Both the position numbers and the translations under genes were made by a program. Positions 36,065 through 44,886 of a stretch of 64,000 nt of DNA are shown here, piece by piece. The notes under the pieces were generated by a model, which saw only the letters and a program-made list of their open reading frames with translations, did no database searches and was not told the origin of the DNA. This stretch comes from Streptosporangium carneum (GTDB lineage: Bacteria > Actinomycetota > Actinomycetes > Streptosporangiales > Streptosporangiaceae): positions 310,001 through 374,000 of the forward strand of contig NZ_BSEV01000004.1 of the NCBI RefSeq assembly GCF_027922005.1, given 5' to 3'. Numbering within the stretch: the first letter of the stretch is position 1; each line of letters begins with the position of its first letter.

Positions 36065-36780
36065 ACCAGTTCGAGCGCTATACCGAAGAATTCTGCTCAG
36101 TCTCACGAAGACAACTCGGCGAAGAACTACAGGAATACGATGCGTCTCTATTGGACCTCTTCGTTTCAGAGGAAGAGGACGGCATATGGGCAACCGCGAC
36201 CGTGTCCTTGCCGGGAACGGAGAGGCCGTGGAGATTCCGTAGCCATGTCGCCGAGCGAACAGGCGCGGAAGGTTCCGACATCCTGGATTGCGGAAGCGAC
36301 GATGCCTCGGTTTTCACGACTCATCTGACTGAACTCCTGGCCGCCCGGCCTTGGCCTCCACCCGAGTCTTGGCCCGCGGCGGGGGCGCCGGGAGTTGCGG
36401 AGGAGGAGTCGCCCGGTTCCGTGGAGGCCTGGCCAGGGGGGCCGCATGTCAAAGATGTCGACCTGCATAGCCTTCGCGTAAGGAATTCCGGCTACATCAA
36501 AGACATATATCTCGCCGCCTGGCGGCCACTGTTCGAATCCATCTGCAAGGATCCATGGCGCACTCTGAAGCCGGAGTTCACCGAAGACGCCGCAGGTATA
36601 CGGCTCGAAGTTTCCATGTACTGCAAAGTCGGCGAAGACCGGCGACGATGGAGCCATAAAGGGCTGGTCCTCGACGCCGCCGACCGATGTGAACCTCCAG
36701 AAGTCGTCGGCAGGCGTTTCGTCACGCAGGCCGTCCAGGGCTTCGAACGTGAATCCCGGCGCAGGCCCTCGGCTGGTTGA
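36061..36780 (+). CDS. hypothetical protein, candidate immunity protein
   Basis: A 239-residue soluble acidic protein from the GTG at 36061. No family is recognised. It has a variable Pro/Glu-rich middle (PPESWPAAGAPGVAEEESPG) between two folded-looking parts, and lower GC than its neighbours, which fits recent transfer. Its start overlaps the stop of the upstream toxin-like stub by four bases. Immunity proteins typically sit in this position and survive after the toxin has been lost, but this is inference from position only. Confidence 0.6.
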   Translation: MNQFERYTEEFCSVSRRQLGEELQEYDASLLDLFVSEEEDGIWATATVSLPGTERPWRFRSHVAERTGAEGSDILDCGSDDASVFTTHLTELLAARPWPPPESWPAAGAPGVAEEESPGSVEAWPGGPHVKDVDLHSLRVRNSGYIKDIYLAAWRPLFESICKDPWRTLKPEFTEDAAGIRLEVSMYCKVGEDRRRWSHKGLVLDAADRCEPPEVVGRRFVTQAVQGFERESRRRPSAG

Positions 36781-36870
36781 TCAGTGCACTTCTCTGTGCC
36801 GACCGCCAAGAAGCGTGTGATCATTTAACCGCACAGTGCAGCGAGTGGCAGGGGCTTTCACGCCGTAGTC

Positions 36871-36994
36871 GTGCGAGGGTCCCTGTTCGCTTCCGAACGC
36901 CTGGAGAACAGGATGACAAGAGCCCGGTGGCGGGAGACTGTCACGCCGGGATTCTGTGGGAGCCTGAGGCGGCGATGCCTCAGGCCACCCGACT
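36871..36994 (+). mobile_element. degenerate group II intron: 5' end plus domains V and VI
   Basis: GTGCG at 36871 fits the GUGYG start of group II introns. Bases 36920-36954 match domain V: GAGCCCGG starts the stem with the catalytic AGC, and CGCCGGGATTC closes it; the closing strand carries an extra A compared with the usual GGGTTC. Domain VI follows with GCCTGAGGC / GCCTCAGGC around a GGCGAT loop (36962-36985) and ends near CCCGAC. Domains I-IV and the reverse transcriptase are absent. It is an internally deleted relic. Confidence 0.5.
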
Positions 36995-37342
36995 GCAGGT
37001 CAGCAGGCCCCATGCCAGAGTGGTGCCGCAACACTTCGAGAGCGCCCCGAACCGCGTATCCGTTGTTTTCGCGGCGATCGCTACCGGGGCCCCGGCGACG
37101 GCAGCTCGGTGAACGCCCCGTAGGCAGTTTTCTGACCATCAGACGGAAATTCGGGAGGCATGGCCCCGAAAATATGACCAACCCGCCAATAGTTAACCCG
37201 AAGTGATCGTCATGTTACAAAGGCGGCGTCGCCTTCGGTATCGGCGCCTCGACTGTGGAATCCCGGGCGCGAGATGCGGTGGAGCTGTGGGATCGTGGAG
37301 GCTTTGACGCCACGTCCTGCCCGCCGTACCCGGGGATTTGTC

Positions 37343-39973
37343 ATGGAATTTCGGATTATGGGGGCATTGTCGATACGTGACGGCGCCGAGGATCGCACCC
37401 CCACCGCTCCGAAGCACCGTGACCTGCTGGCGATGTTCGTGCTCAACGCCCGCCACCCGCTCACCGTCGAGCGGCTGCGACAGCTGCTGTGGCCGCTGGA
37501 GGAGGGCGACCGGTCAGACTCGCTGATCCGCGGCTACATCGGCCGGCTCCGGCAGCTGATCGGCAAGGACGTCATCACCACCGTGTCCGGCACGTACACG
37601 CTGGCCATCGACGACGATCAGCTCGACGTCGGCCGCTTCCGCCGGCTCGTACAGGAGGGGCTGTCCGGGCGTGACGGCGGGAAGCTGCGGGAGGCGCTGG
37701 ACCTGTGGCGCGGGCCGGTTCTGGCGGACGTGGACCCTGACGCGACGCGCTGGGCCGAGACCGGGCGGCTGCGCGAGGAGCTCGAAGAGCTTCGCCTGCT
37801 CGCCCTGGAGCGCCGGATCGAGCTCGACCTGGACGCGGGCCGACACCGCGAGCTGCTGTCCGAGGTGGGGAGACTGGTCGCGCAGCACCCGCTCTGGCAA
37901 CGTTTCCGCGGCCAGTTCATGCTGGCGCTCTATCGCAGCGGGCGGCGCGTGGAGGCGTTGGCCGCGTACACGGCGCTGCGCGACGAGCTCGACGGCGGGC
38001 ACGCCATCGAGCTCGACCCCGAGCTGCAGCTGCTCCATCACCGCATGCTGCACGAAGATGTCATGCTGCACGTCTCCGCGGGCCCGCCGGTGCTGTTGCC
38101 GCGGGACGTCGCCCACTTCACCGGCCGCGCCGACCTGCTCGATCAGGTGTTCTCCGGCCTGGTCGTCGTGCATGGCCCAGCCGGGGTGGGCAAGTCGGCG
38201 CTCGCCGTACGCGCCGCCTGGCGGCACAGGGAACGCTTCCCCGACGGGATCCTGTACGCGGACCTGCGCGAGTCCACCCGGCCCGGCGCGATCCTGGAGG
38301 ACTTCCTGCGCTGGCTCGGCTGCCCGGCCCAGGCGGTACCGGCATCGGAGGGCGAGCGGCAGCGGCTGCTGCGCACTTACACCGCCAACCGCCGCATGCT
38401 CGTCGTGCTGGACGACGCCACCGACGAGTCCCAGGTACGGCCGCTGCTCACCTCGTGCCCCACCGTGATCACCAGCCGGTCAGCGCTCGGCGGGCTGACC
38501 GGCGCCGTACGGCTGTCGCTGGGCGTCCTGGACGACGACGAGGCCCGTGACCTGCTCGTCAAGCTCATCGGCGAGGAACGGGCGGACGACGGCGGGGTGC
38601 GGGAGCTGATGCGGTTCTGCGGCGGGCTGCCCATCGCGTTGCGCATCGCCGGGTCCCGCCTGGCCACCAGACCAGGCTGGACCCCTGGTTACCTCGCGGG
38701 CCTGCTGGAGGACGAGCGCGGGCGGCTGGACCGCCTTCACTCGGGCGACCAGACGGTCCGCAGCGTGTACGCGGTCGGCTACGAGGGCCTGCCCACGCCA
38801 GCGCGCCGCATGGTGCGGCTGCTGGGCGCGCTGTCGGCCCCCGACGTCGCCGACTGGGCCGCCCAGGTCTTCGGCGACCAGGCCGACGCGCTCGTGGACG
38901 CCGGACTGCTGGAGGCGCACACCGTGGACGTGGCGGGCCAGGTCCGCTACCGCATGCACGACCTGACCCGGCTCTACGCCCGCGAGCGGCTGGTGGAGGA
39001 GGAGGGCGTGCATGCGGTACGGGAGGCGCTCGCACGGCTCCAGGTCGTCGTGATCGCCCGGGTGCAGGCGTCCCGGTTCCCGTTGGTCTCCGGTGAGCCG
39101 ACCATGCGCAGCTTCGTGACCAGGGACATCAAGGAGTCGGTCGAGTGGCTCGTCGCCGAGCGCGCGTTCCTCGCCGCCCTCGTCGGCGACCTATACGGGG
39201 CCGGCCTCGACGAGGGCGCGTGGCGGCTCGCGCATCTGCTGGGCCCGTTCCTGGAACGGCGGCGCTTCCTGGACGACTGGCGGCCGGTCGCCGAGACCGG
39301 CCTCGCGGCGGCGCGGCGCACGGGTGACGCTCGCGCCGAGGCCCTGCTCCTGCGCGACCAGGGCGACCTGTGCCGGGCCGAGGGCCGGTGGGCGGAGGCG
39401 CTGGATCTGCTCACCCGGGCGCTCGGGGCGTTCACGAGCCTCGGGACGTCCAGCGGCAAGGAAGCCGCGCAGGTCCGGCGCAGGATCGGCCAGGTTTACC
39501 TGGAACAGGGCCGTCTGGACGAGGCAGAACGCCAACTGACCTCCTCTCTGCACGCCTTCAGCGGCGGGAGGGCCGGCGCCGAGGCGCAGCAGGCGCTTGG
39601 CGCGGTGCTGCGGCGGGCCGACCGCCCCGACGAGGCAGCCGACCGGCTCGCCGCCGCCGCGGGCTTCTTCGATGCTCTGGGCGACCGGCACCGGCACGCC
39701 GACACCCTGCTGGAGCTGGCCGCGGCACGGCTGGCGCAGCGGCGGGTGCCCGACGCCAGGGACTGCGCGCAGCGGGCCAGGTCCGTCGCCGTACGGCTCG
39801 GCGACCGGCTGCTGGACGCGCACGCGCTGCTGGCGCTGGCCCGGGTCAACCGGGCTGAGGGCGACCGCGACACGGCGCGCAGGCTGGCCGAGGACGCGTT
39901 CAAGATCTTCGACGGCATCGCCGACGAACCCGGCAGGGCGACCGCGCTGAACCTACTCGCCGCCCTGGTGTGA
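37343..39973 (+). CDS. SARP-type regulator with NB-ARC and TPR domains (AfsR-like)
   Basis: An 876-residue regulator. Residues 1-90 are the OmpR-type winged helix (HPLTVERLRQLLWPLEEGDR, IRGYIGRLRQLIG), followed by the bacterial transcriptional activation domain to about 245. An NB-ARC ATPase comes next with Walker A GPAGVGKSA, Walker B MLVVLDDA and CGGLPIALRIAG. The last 250 residues are TPR-like repeats. Such proteins bind heptamer direct repeats and switch on secondary metabolism. A triple heptamer repeat lies 30 bases after its own stop codon, in front of the next gene. The start is the ATG at 37343 (MEFRIMGAL). Confidence 0.88.
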   Translation: MEFRIMGALSIRDGAEDRTPTAPKHRDLLAMFVLNARHPLTVERLRQLLWPLEEGDRSDSLIRGYIGRLRQLIGKDVITTVSGTYTLAIDDDQLDVGRFRRLVQEGLSGRDGGKLREALDLWRGPVLADVDPDATRWAETGRLREELEELRLLALERRIELDLDAGRHRELLSEVGRLVAQHPLWQRFRGQFMLALYRSGRRVEALAAYTALRDELDGGHAIELDPELQLLHHRMLHEDVMLHVSAGPPVLLPRDVAHFTGRADLLDQVFSGLVVVHGPAGVGKSALAVRAAWRHRERFPDGILYADLRESTRPGAILEDFLRWLGCPAQAVPASEGERQRLLRTYTANRRMLVVLDDATDESQVRPLLTSCPTVITSRSALGGLTGAVRLSLGVLDDDEARDLLVKLIGEERADDGGVRELMRFCGGLPIALRIAGSRLATRPGWTPGYLAGLLEDERGRLDRLHSGDQTVRSVYAVGYEGLPTPARRMVRLLGALSAPDVADWAAQVFGDQADALVDAGLLEAHTVDVAGQVRYRMHDLTRLYARERLVEEEGVHAVREALARLQVVVIARVQASRFPLVSGEPTMRSFVTRDIKESVEWLVAERAFLAALVGDLYGAGLDEGAWRLAHLLGPFLERRRFLDDWRPVAETGLAAARRTGDARAEALLLRDQGDLCRAEGRWAEALDLLTRALGAFTSLGTSSGKEAAQVRRRIGQVYLEQGRLDEAERQLTSSLHAFSGGRAGAEAQQALGAVLRRADRPDEAADRLAAAAGFFDALGDRHRHADTLLELAAARLAQRRVPDARDCAQRARSVAVRLGDRLLDAHALLALARVNRAEGDRDTARRLAEDAFKIFDGIADEPGRATALNLLAALV

Positions 39974-40002
39974 CGATCTGGCGTGACGGCCTGCTCTGAC
40001 GG

Positions 40003-40031
40003 CTCAACACCGCCTCAACACGGCCTCAACA
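40003..40031 (+). promoter_or_regulatory. SARP operator: three CTCAACA heptamers at 11-base period
   Basis: CTCAACA occurs at 40003, 40014 and 40025, exactly one helical turn apart. A -10-like hexamer TTAGCT begins at 40041, nine bases after the last repeat. Direct heptamer repeats at 11-base spacing placed about 8 bases before the -10 box are the known binding pattern of SARP activators. The adjacent SARP gene at 37343 is the obvious candidate to bind it. Confidence 0.75.
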
Positions 40032-40087
40032 TCACCCGCGTTAGCTTCCTCTCGTCAGTCCAATGGACACATGAGAGGAAGATCACG

Positions 40088-40594
40088 ATGACGTTCATCA
40101 CCTTCCGCACCTCGATCGCCGCCCTGGCTGTCGCCGGGGCCGCAACAACCGGTCTCGTCGCCCTCCCTGCCGTCGCGGCTGCTTCGGGGGCGACCTCGGC
40201 GTCCGCGGCGGGGACCGCCTCCGGCTCCTGCAGCAAGGGCGGCGCGTACATCAACTTCACCGCGCACTACCACAACAGCAGCCGGTACCACGTCTTCACC
40301 AAGTTTTCCTGGACGATCGCCGGGAGCGGCGTGGGCAACAAGAACAACGTCGAGTTCCGGGTGAAGTACGACAACAGCCTCGGCCGCGACCCGATCTACT
40401 GGACCTGGAGGTCCCCGGACAACATCCGCAAGGGGTACTCCGAGGTCAACTCCGGCACGCGCAACGGCGGGAACCCGGTCCCGAGGAGCGGCGTCAGGGT
40501 GCCGAAGAACAAGGCGGCGTACGCGGAGTTCAAGGCCGTCTTCGACAAGAGGGGCGTCGACCCGCGCTGCGCCGGTCACACGCGCAACGTCTGA
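40088..40594 (+). CDS. small secreted protein under a SARP-like operator
   Basis: A 168-residue exported protein. The signal peptide is MTFITFRTSIAALAVAGAAT with a long Ala-rich tail ending near SASAAG. The mature part, about 125 residues, has two Cys (GSCSKGG and DPRCAGH), many aromatic and Asn residues and a basic tail. I recognise no family. The start is the ATG at 40088 with AGGAAG upstream. Three heptamer repeats 57 bases before the start suggest activation by the preceding SARP protein. It could be a secreted effector, peptide-like product or binding protein. Confidence 0.75.
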   Translation: MTFITFRTSIAALAVAGAATTGLVALPAVAAASGATSASAAGTASGSCSKGGAYINFTAHYHNSSRYHVFTKFSWTIAGSGVGNKNNVEFRVKYDNSLGRDPIYWTWRSPDNIRKGYSEVNSGTRNGGNPVPRSGVRVPKNKAAYAEFKAVFDKRGVDPRCAGHTRNV

Positions 40595-40659
40595 TTCCGT
40601 TCGCTGAGGCAGGGCCGTGTCCTCCAGGGCGCGGCCCCGTCCGGTCGAGGGAGGTTCTC

Positions 40660-41730
40660 ATGCGTCGTCGTCGCGTGGCGCTCGCCGGTCTCATGGTCGC
40701 GGCGGTTCTCGCCGGTGGCTGTGCCGCCGTGGAGCCGGCCCGTCCGTCCGCTCAGCCGTCGCCCGCCCCGTACGGGACCGGTCCGATGATCGTCGCGGTC
40801 TCGTCCGATGGTGTGGTGGTGGCGGATCCCGGCAGCGGATCGTACCGGGGCTACTCCTCGCGCGGGGAACTACGCTGGACGGACCGGGAAGCGTACCGCC
40901 AGGACGCGGACGCCGTCTGCGCGGCGCGCTGCCCTGACGCCGTGCTGTCCGCGCCCGCGGGCGACGTGCCGACCTGGCGGCGGCCGATGGGGCACGCCGC
41001 GCTGGGAGGCGCCGCAGGGAAGCGGGTGCTCAGCGTACGGGGGCCGTCGGACGCCGTGCTGGCCGAAAGCACGCCGGGGAAGGGCGGCTGGCTTACCCTG
41101 CTCAGGAACGGCGTGAAACGAACACGGATCCCGATCTCCAGCGCGGTGGGGCTCCTCTGGGTGGAGGACCCGGCGCGGTCGGCCGCCCTCATCGCGTACG
41201 ACGACCCGGACGTCGCGGGGGCCGACATCCGCTGGTTCCGGCGCGACCGGCACGGCTGGCGGCCGACTGGACGCACGGCGCCCGCGGCGGGAGTGTGGGG
41301 GGCCTGCCTGGCGGACGGCGGTGACCTGACCGTGCTCACCGGCCCCAGCGCGCGGATGCTGGTGAACGGCCGCACAGTGCCACTCCGGACCGACCTGAGG
41401 GTCGCCGCGGAGTGCGCGGCGGGCCGGGACGGCGCGGTCGTGCTGGACCGCTGGGTGGACGAGCGGGGCGTGCGGCACACGGCCGTCCGGGGTGTCGGTG
41501 TGGACGGGCGTCAGATTTGGGCCAGGGAACTCGCCGCTGAGGCGACGGTCTCCGCCGATCCGGACGGTCGCCGGTTCGCGCTGGTCCACGATGGGACGGC
41601 GGAGATCGTCGATGCGCGGGGACGTACGACATCACGGTTCGGCGGGGTGGTGGCCGCCGCGTTCGCGGGGAAGGGCGAGCTCGTCACATTGGACGCAGGA
41701 GCACGGCCTAAACGCCTGAAACTTGGTTGA
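40660..41730 (+). CDS. lipoprotein, probable beta-propeller
   Basis: A 356-residue lipoprotein. The lipobox is VLAGGC near residue 21, preceded by a basic and hydrophobic signal (RRRRVALAGLMVAAV). The rest has repeated strand-rich segments (VVADPGSGSYRGYSSRGELR and similar) suggestive of a propeller, with no named family. The start is the ATG at 40660 with GGGAGG upstream. It is followed within 25 bases by the membrane kinase gene, so the two may act together at the cell surface. Confidence 0.75.
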   Translation: MRRRRVALAGLMVAAVLAGGCAAVEPARPSAQPSPAPYGTGPMIVAVSSDGVVVADPGSGSYRGYSSRGELRWTDREAYRQDADAVCAARCPDAVLSAPAGDVPTWRRPMGHAALGGAAGKRVLSVRGPSDAVLAESTPGKGGWLTLLRNGVKRTRIPISSAVGLLWVEDPARSAALIAYDDPDVAGADIRWFRRDRHGWRPTGRTAPAAGVWGACLADGGDLTVLTGPSARMLVNGRTVPLRTDLRVAAECAAGRDGAVVLDRWVDERGVRHTAVRGVGVDGRQIWARELAAEATVSADPDGRRFALVHDGTAEIVDARGRTTSRFGGVVAAAFAGKGELVTLDAGARPKRLKLG

Positions 41731-41752
41731 GCGGATCAGTACCGTATGGAGC

Positions 41753-43681
41753 ATGGTCGCCCCTCTTGCCCCTGAGGATCCTCCGCGTCTGGATGAGTTC
41801 GAGCTGCTGGGCCGACTCGGGGAGGGCGGCCAGGGAATCGTCTACCTGGCCCGCGATCCAGTTGGGCAGCGGGTGGCGGTGAAGGTGCTGATCAGGGCCG
41901 ACGCCGAGGCCCGCGCCCGTCTGGCCCGCGAGCTGGCAGCGGTGGAGAGCGTGGCGCCCTTCTGCATCGCCCGCGTGCTCACGGCCGTGTCGGACGGGTC
42001 GCGGCCGTACGTGGTGAGCGAGTTCGTGGACGGGCCGACGCTGGCGGAACGGGTGCACGAGCACGGCCCCCTGCACGGCGGCGAGCTGGAACGGCTGGCC
42101 GTCGGCACCACGACGGCCCTGGCCGCCATCCACGCGGCCGGCGTCGTGCACCGCGACTTCAAACCGAGCAACGTGCTGCTCGGCCCGGACGGTCCCCGGG
42201 TGGTCGACTTCGGCATCGCCCGCGCGGACGGTGTCACTACCATGACCAGCGGGCTCATCGGCACCCCTGCCTACCTCGCGCCCGAACAGCTGAGCGGCGC
42301 CCCCGCCTCACCTGCCTCGGACGTCTTCGCCTGGGCGGGCACCATGGTCTTCGCCGCCACCGGCACCTCCCCGTTCGTCGCCGCGGGCATCGCGGAGGTG
42401 CTGAACCGCATCGTCACCCACGAACCGGATCTGTCAGCGGTCCCGCCGCCGTTGCGCGACTCGATCGCCGCAGCCTTGGAGAAGGACCCTTCGCACCGGC
42501 CGGCGGCGGGCGAGCTGCTGTCCCGCCTGATCGACCCGGTCTCCGGTGGCCGCGGCCGGTCGATCGTGGAGCTCACCAGCCTGGGCAGCCGCCTCGCCGC
42601 CGAGCCGGCCGACGATCGGGGAACGTCGGACCCGGCCGGCGGTCGGGATCTTGCCAGGGCGGCCGGTCGTGGGGACACCGCGGGACCCACCGGTCGTGGG
42701 GACACCACAGGACCGGCCGGGGAGCCCACGGCCCCGCCCTCCTCACGGGCCCCGGTGCTCATCGGGTGGACCGCTGGGCGGGGCCGCCGTGCCGCGCTCG
42801 CCGTGGCGGCGGCGCTGGTCGCGGTCGTGGTGGGGGCGTTCGCCTGGTTGCGACCGTTCGGCGGGACGGGGTCCCAGGCGTCTTCAGGCACCGGTGAGCC
42901 GGGCTCCTCGGCCGCCTCACGTCCCGACGCTTCCGCCCCCACCTCCGAGCCCCCATCGGCCTCACCGTCGGGCTCACGGGAGGTCTCGCCCAGCGGGTCG
43001 GCGAGCCCGGGTGCGTCGGCGGTCCCGGGCGGGGGGCTGCGGGTGTCCGACACGTTCGGGCGCACGGTCAGCACCGGATTCGGTACGACGGATGACGGGA
43101 AGCGTCACTGGTCGGTCGGCGTTCCGGCGAGCGACTACTCGGTGGACGGCAAGAAGGGGCGGATCACGACGCGCTCCGGAGCCCTCTCCAGCGCGTACCT
43201 GGACGGGGTGAAGGAGATCAGAACCGACCTCAGCTTCACCTTCGCCGACGACAAGCCCCCCACCGGCGGCGGGATCTACGTGACCGCCGTGGGACGCAGG
43301 GTCCCGACAGTGGGGAGTTACCGGGCGCACGTGAGCCTGCGGCCCAACGGCGAGGTCCTGTTCCAGCTGATCCGCTCCGAAGCGGGCCGCAGTGAGATCG
43401 ACCTCGCACAGCCACTGCGGGTCCTCGGGCTGACAGCGGGCGTGGGCATCGCGATGCGAGTACGCATCCAGGTCACCGGCACGTCGCCGACCACGGTCCG
43501 CGGCAAGGTCTGGGCCATCGGCGCGTCCGAGCCGGACTGGCTGCTCTCCGTCACGGACGCGACCTCCGGACTCCAGGTCCCGGGTGGGGCCGGCATTCTG
43601 ACCTTCTTGTCTCGTAGGGCCACCGACACCCCCGTCACGGTGACCGTGGACGACCTCGCCCTGACCGCAACACCGGGGTGA
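41753..43681 (+). CDS. membrane Ser/Thr protein kinase (Hanks type) with extracellular domain
   Basis: A 642-residue transmembrane kinase. The kinase domain spans about residues 10-270: GEGGQGIVYLA loop, Lys in VAVKVL, HRDFKPSNVLL catalytic loop, DFGIA and GTPAYLAPEQ. A Gly/Thr linker leads to one membrane helix (AALAVAAALVAVVVGAFAWL, about 350-370) and a Ser/Pro-rich outer linker. The final 200 residues form an extracellular beta-rich domain resembling LamG or keto-disaccharide hydrolase folds (SVGVPASDYSVDGKKGRITT). The ATG at 41753 is used; a TTG at 41723 overlapping the lipoprotein stop is possible. It probably senses a surface ligand. Confidence 0.85.
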   Translation: MVAPLAPEDPPRLDEFELLGRLGEGGQGIVYLARDPVGQRVAVKVLIRADAEARARLARELAAVESVAPFCIARVLTAVSDGSRPYVVSEFVDGPTLAERVHEHGPLHGGELERLAVGTTTALAAIHAAGVVHRDFKPSNVLLGPDGPRVVDFGIARADGVTTMTSGLIGTPAYLAPEQLSGAPASPASDVFAWAGTMVFAATGTSPFVAAGIAEVLNRIVTHEPDLSAVPPPLRDSIAAALEKDPSHRPAAGELLSRLIDPVSGGRGRSIVELTSLGSRLAAEPADDRGTSDPAGGRDLARAAGRGDTAGPTGRGDTTGPAGEPTAPPSSRAPVLIGWTAGRGRRAALAVAAALVAVVVGAFAWLRPFGGTGSQASSGTGEPGSSAASRPDASAPTSEPPSASPSGSREVSPSGSASPGASAVPGGGLRVSDTFGRTVSTGFGTTDDGKRHWSVGVPASDYSVDGKKGRITTRSGALSSAYLDGVKEIRTDLSFTFADDKPPTGGGIYVTAVGRRVPTVGSYRAHVSLRPNGEVLFQLIRSEAGRSEIDLAQPLRVLGLTAGVGIAMRVRIQVTGTSPTTVRGKVWAIGASEPDWLLSVTDATSGLQVPGGAGILTFLSRRATDTPVTVTVDDLALTATPG

Positions 43682-44102
43682 CGTGCCTGGTGACCTCCTG
43701 GAACGTGACCAGCCGAGCAGGATGTTGCGGGCGGCGGTCGTCTTGTTCGGCGCCCACGCGGTGGTGACGATGGCGTCGATGGGCTCAATCACGGGGTTGA
43801 GGAACGGTGGAACAGCCGTTGGTGGTACCCGCCGGTAACAGTGACTTGAGCTGGTGCTCGGTGTTGTGCCCGGGGCCGGGGTTTCGGCGCCGACCGACCG
43901 TGTGGTGACCAGGACCGGATCGGGTGCCGATCTCGCCCCGACATGCTGACCTGCGATCTCGTCCGCCAGAAGACCGGACAGAACTAACGCACCACTGTCT
44001 GGTGTCGGCCCGGCGGCGGAACATCGCGGAGCTGGCGGCCCGCCGAGTGGTCCGGAGGTCGACCGACCGCGGCCGCAGCCGCGGGGACGGCCGCCGAGGG
44101 AA
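43682..44102. other. intergenic stretch without a called gene
   Basis: The minus strand contains NPVIEPIDAIVTTAWAPNKT and TAARNILLGWSRSR (about 43705-43800) inside a long open frame. It looks like part of a real protein but has no start, no complete domain and no recognised family. The remainder shows only frame shadows of Gly/Arg-rich sequence. Decayed gene material is likely. Confidence 0.35.
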
Positions 44103-44351
44103 TCACCCGGGGCCCAAGGACATCGACGGTGCCGCCTCACCCCCCAGGTCGATGACTGCGTCGAAGTGTGCGTGAATGTTTCCGTCGCCGACTTGGAGGT
44201 GGCCGGGGGGAGGCTCCGTGGGTGCGGCGTGAGCGGAGCCGGCTGAGGCGAGCGCGACGGCGGGCCCGGCGAAGACGGTCACGGGCAGGGCCAGAGCGCC
44301 GAGGGCGAGCAGTACGACCACAACGCGCCAAAACTGACAGTAATTGATCAT
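44103..44351 (-). CDS. small exported protein
   Basis: An 82-residue frame from the ATG at 44351. It opens with MINYCQFWRVVVVLLALGAL, a strong hydrophobic signal ending near AHA-AP, and a mature part of about 35 residues (PPPGHLQVGDGNIHAHFDAV and on). No family is recognised. The region before the start has two copies of TAGTCAAAGAG in tandem on the plus strand, and no ribosome site is seen. It could be a truncated gene. Confidence 0.4.
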   Translation of the reverse strand: MINYCQFWRVVVVLLALGALALPVTVFAGPAVALASAGSAHAAPTEPPPGHLQVGDGNIHAHFDAVIDLGGEAAPSMSLGPG

Positions 44352-44461
44352 AGTCAAAGAGTAGTCAAAGAGGGGCGACGGCACCAGGCGGCGCGGCCCG
44401 CCCAGGTCGGCGCCCTGTGCTTCTTCGATACACACCGCAGACGGCCTGCCCCGCCCGGCGG

Positions 44462-44570
44462 GCACCCTCCAGAAACCTGCCGAAAGTCTGACCAGGCGAC
44501 TTCGCGCTTTCACCGCCCGGCGTCGCCCCAGCGGGCGGTGAAGGCTCGCAGCGCGCGGCGCGATCGCCCG
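44462..44570 (-). pseudogene. relic of an unidentified gene (WPAFAARHGLDLER family), copy 3
   Basis: The minus strand ends RALRAFTARWGDAGR then a stop, matching the C-terminus of copy 2 (RALRAFTTRWGEAGR). The 3' flank is also shared (ACCCTCCAGAAACCTGCC on the plus strand at both places). Only the last 20 codons and flank remain. The following 300 bases to 44845 show no gene; GACCTGCGCAGGTC at 44717-44730 is a perfect palindrome. Confidence 0.5.
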
Positions 44571-44845
44571 CCTTTGCGGCCGAGCAGGGGCCGGCGGGAC
44601 CGCTCGTTGGAACAGCTCCCCGCCTACTCGTCAGGAACCCGTCGCTGCGGGAACACCTTCACGGCATTTCCAGGGGTTCCGGTAGCAATCGCGGAAAATC
44701 CAACGAAGTACCGTCTGACCTGCGCAGGTCACGCCGGGTCGCAGACCAGACAGAATCAAGAACGACTCCCCACGGCAGGTCCTGCGGTCCCCTGGTCAGT
44801 CCCGCCCCGCCCCTATGCCAGGGGCCTGGTCATCCCTGCCGACTT

Positions 44846-44886
44846 TGCACGTTCACTTGTACCTGGTGCTGCACGTTCATCAGTAC
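44846..44886. repeat. two 17-base direct repeats at the resolvase gene end
   Basis: On the minus strand GTACTGATGAACGTGCA and GTACAAGTGAACGTGCA occur with a 24-base period, identical at 14 of 17 positions. The first overlaps the stop codon of the resolvase relic. They could be recombinase or regulator binding half-sites carried by the lost element. Confidence 0.5.
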
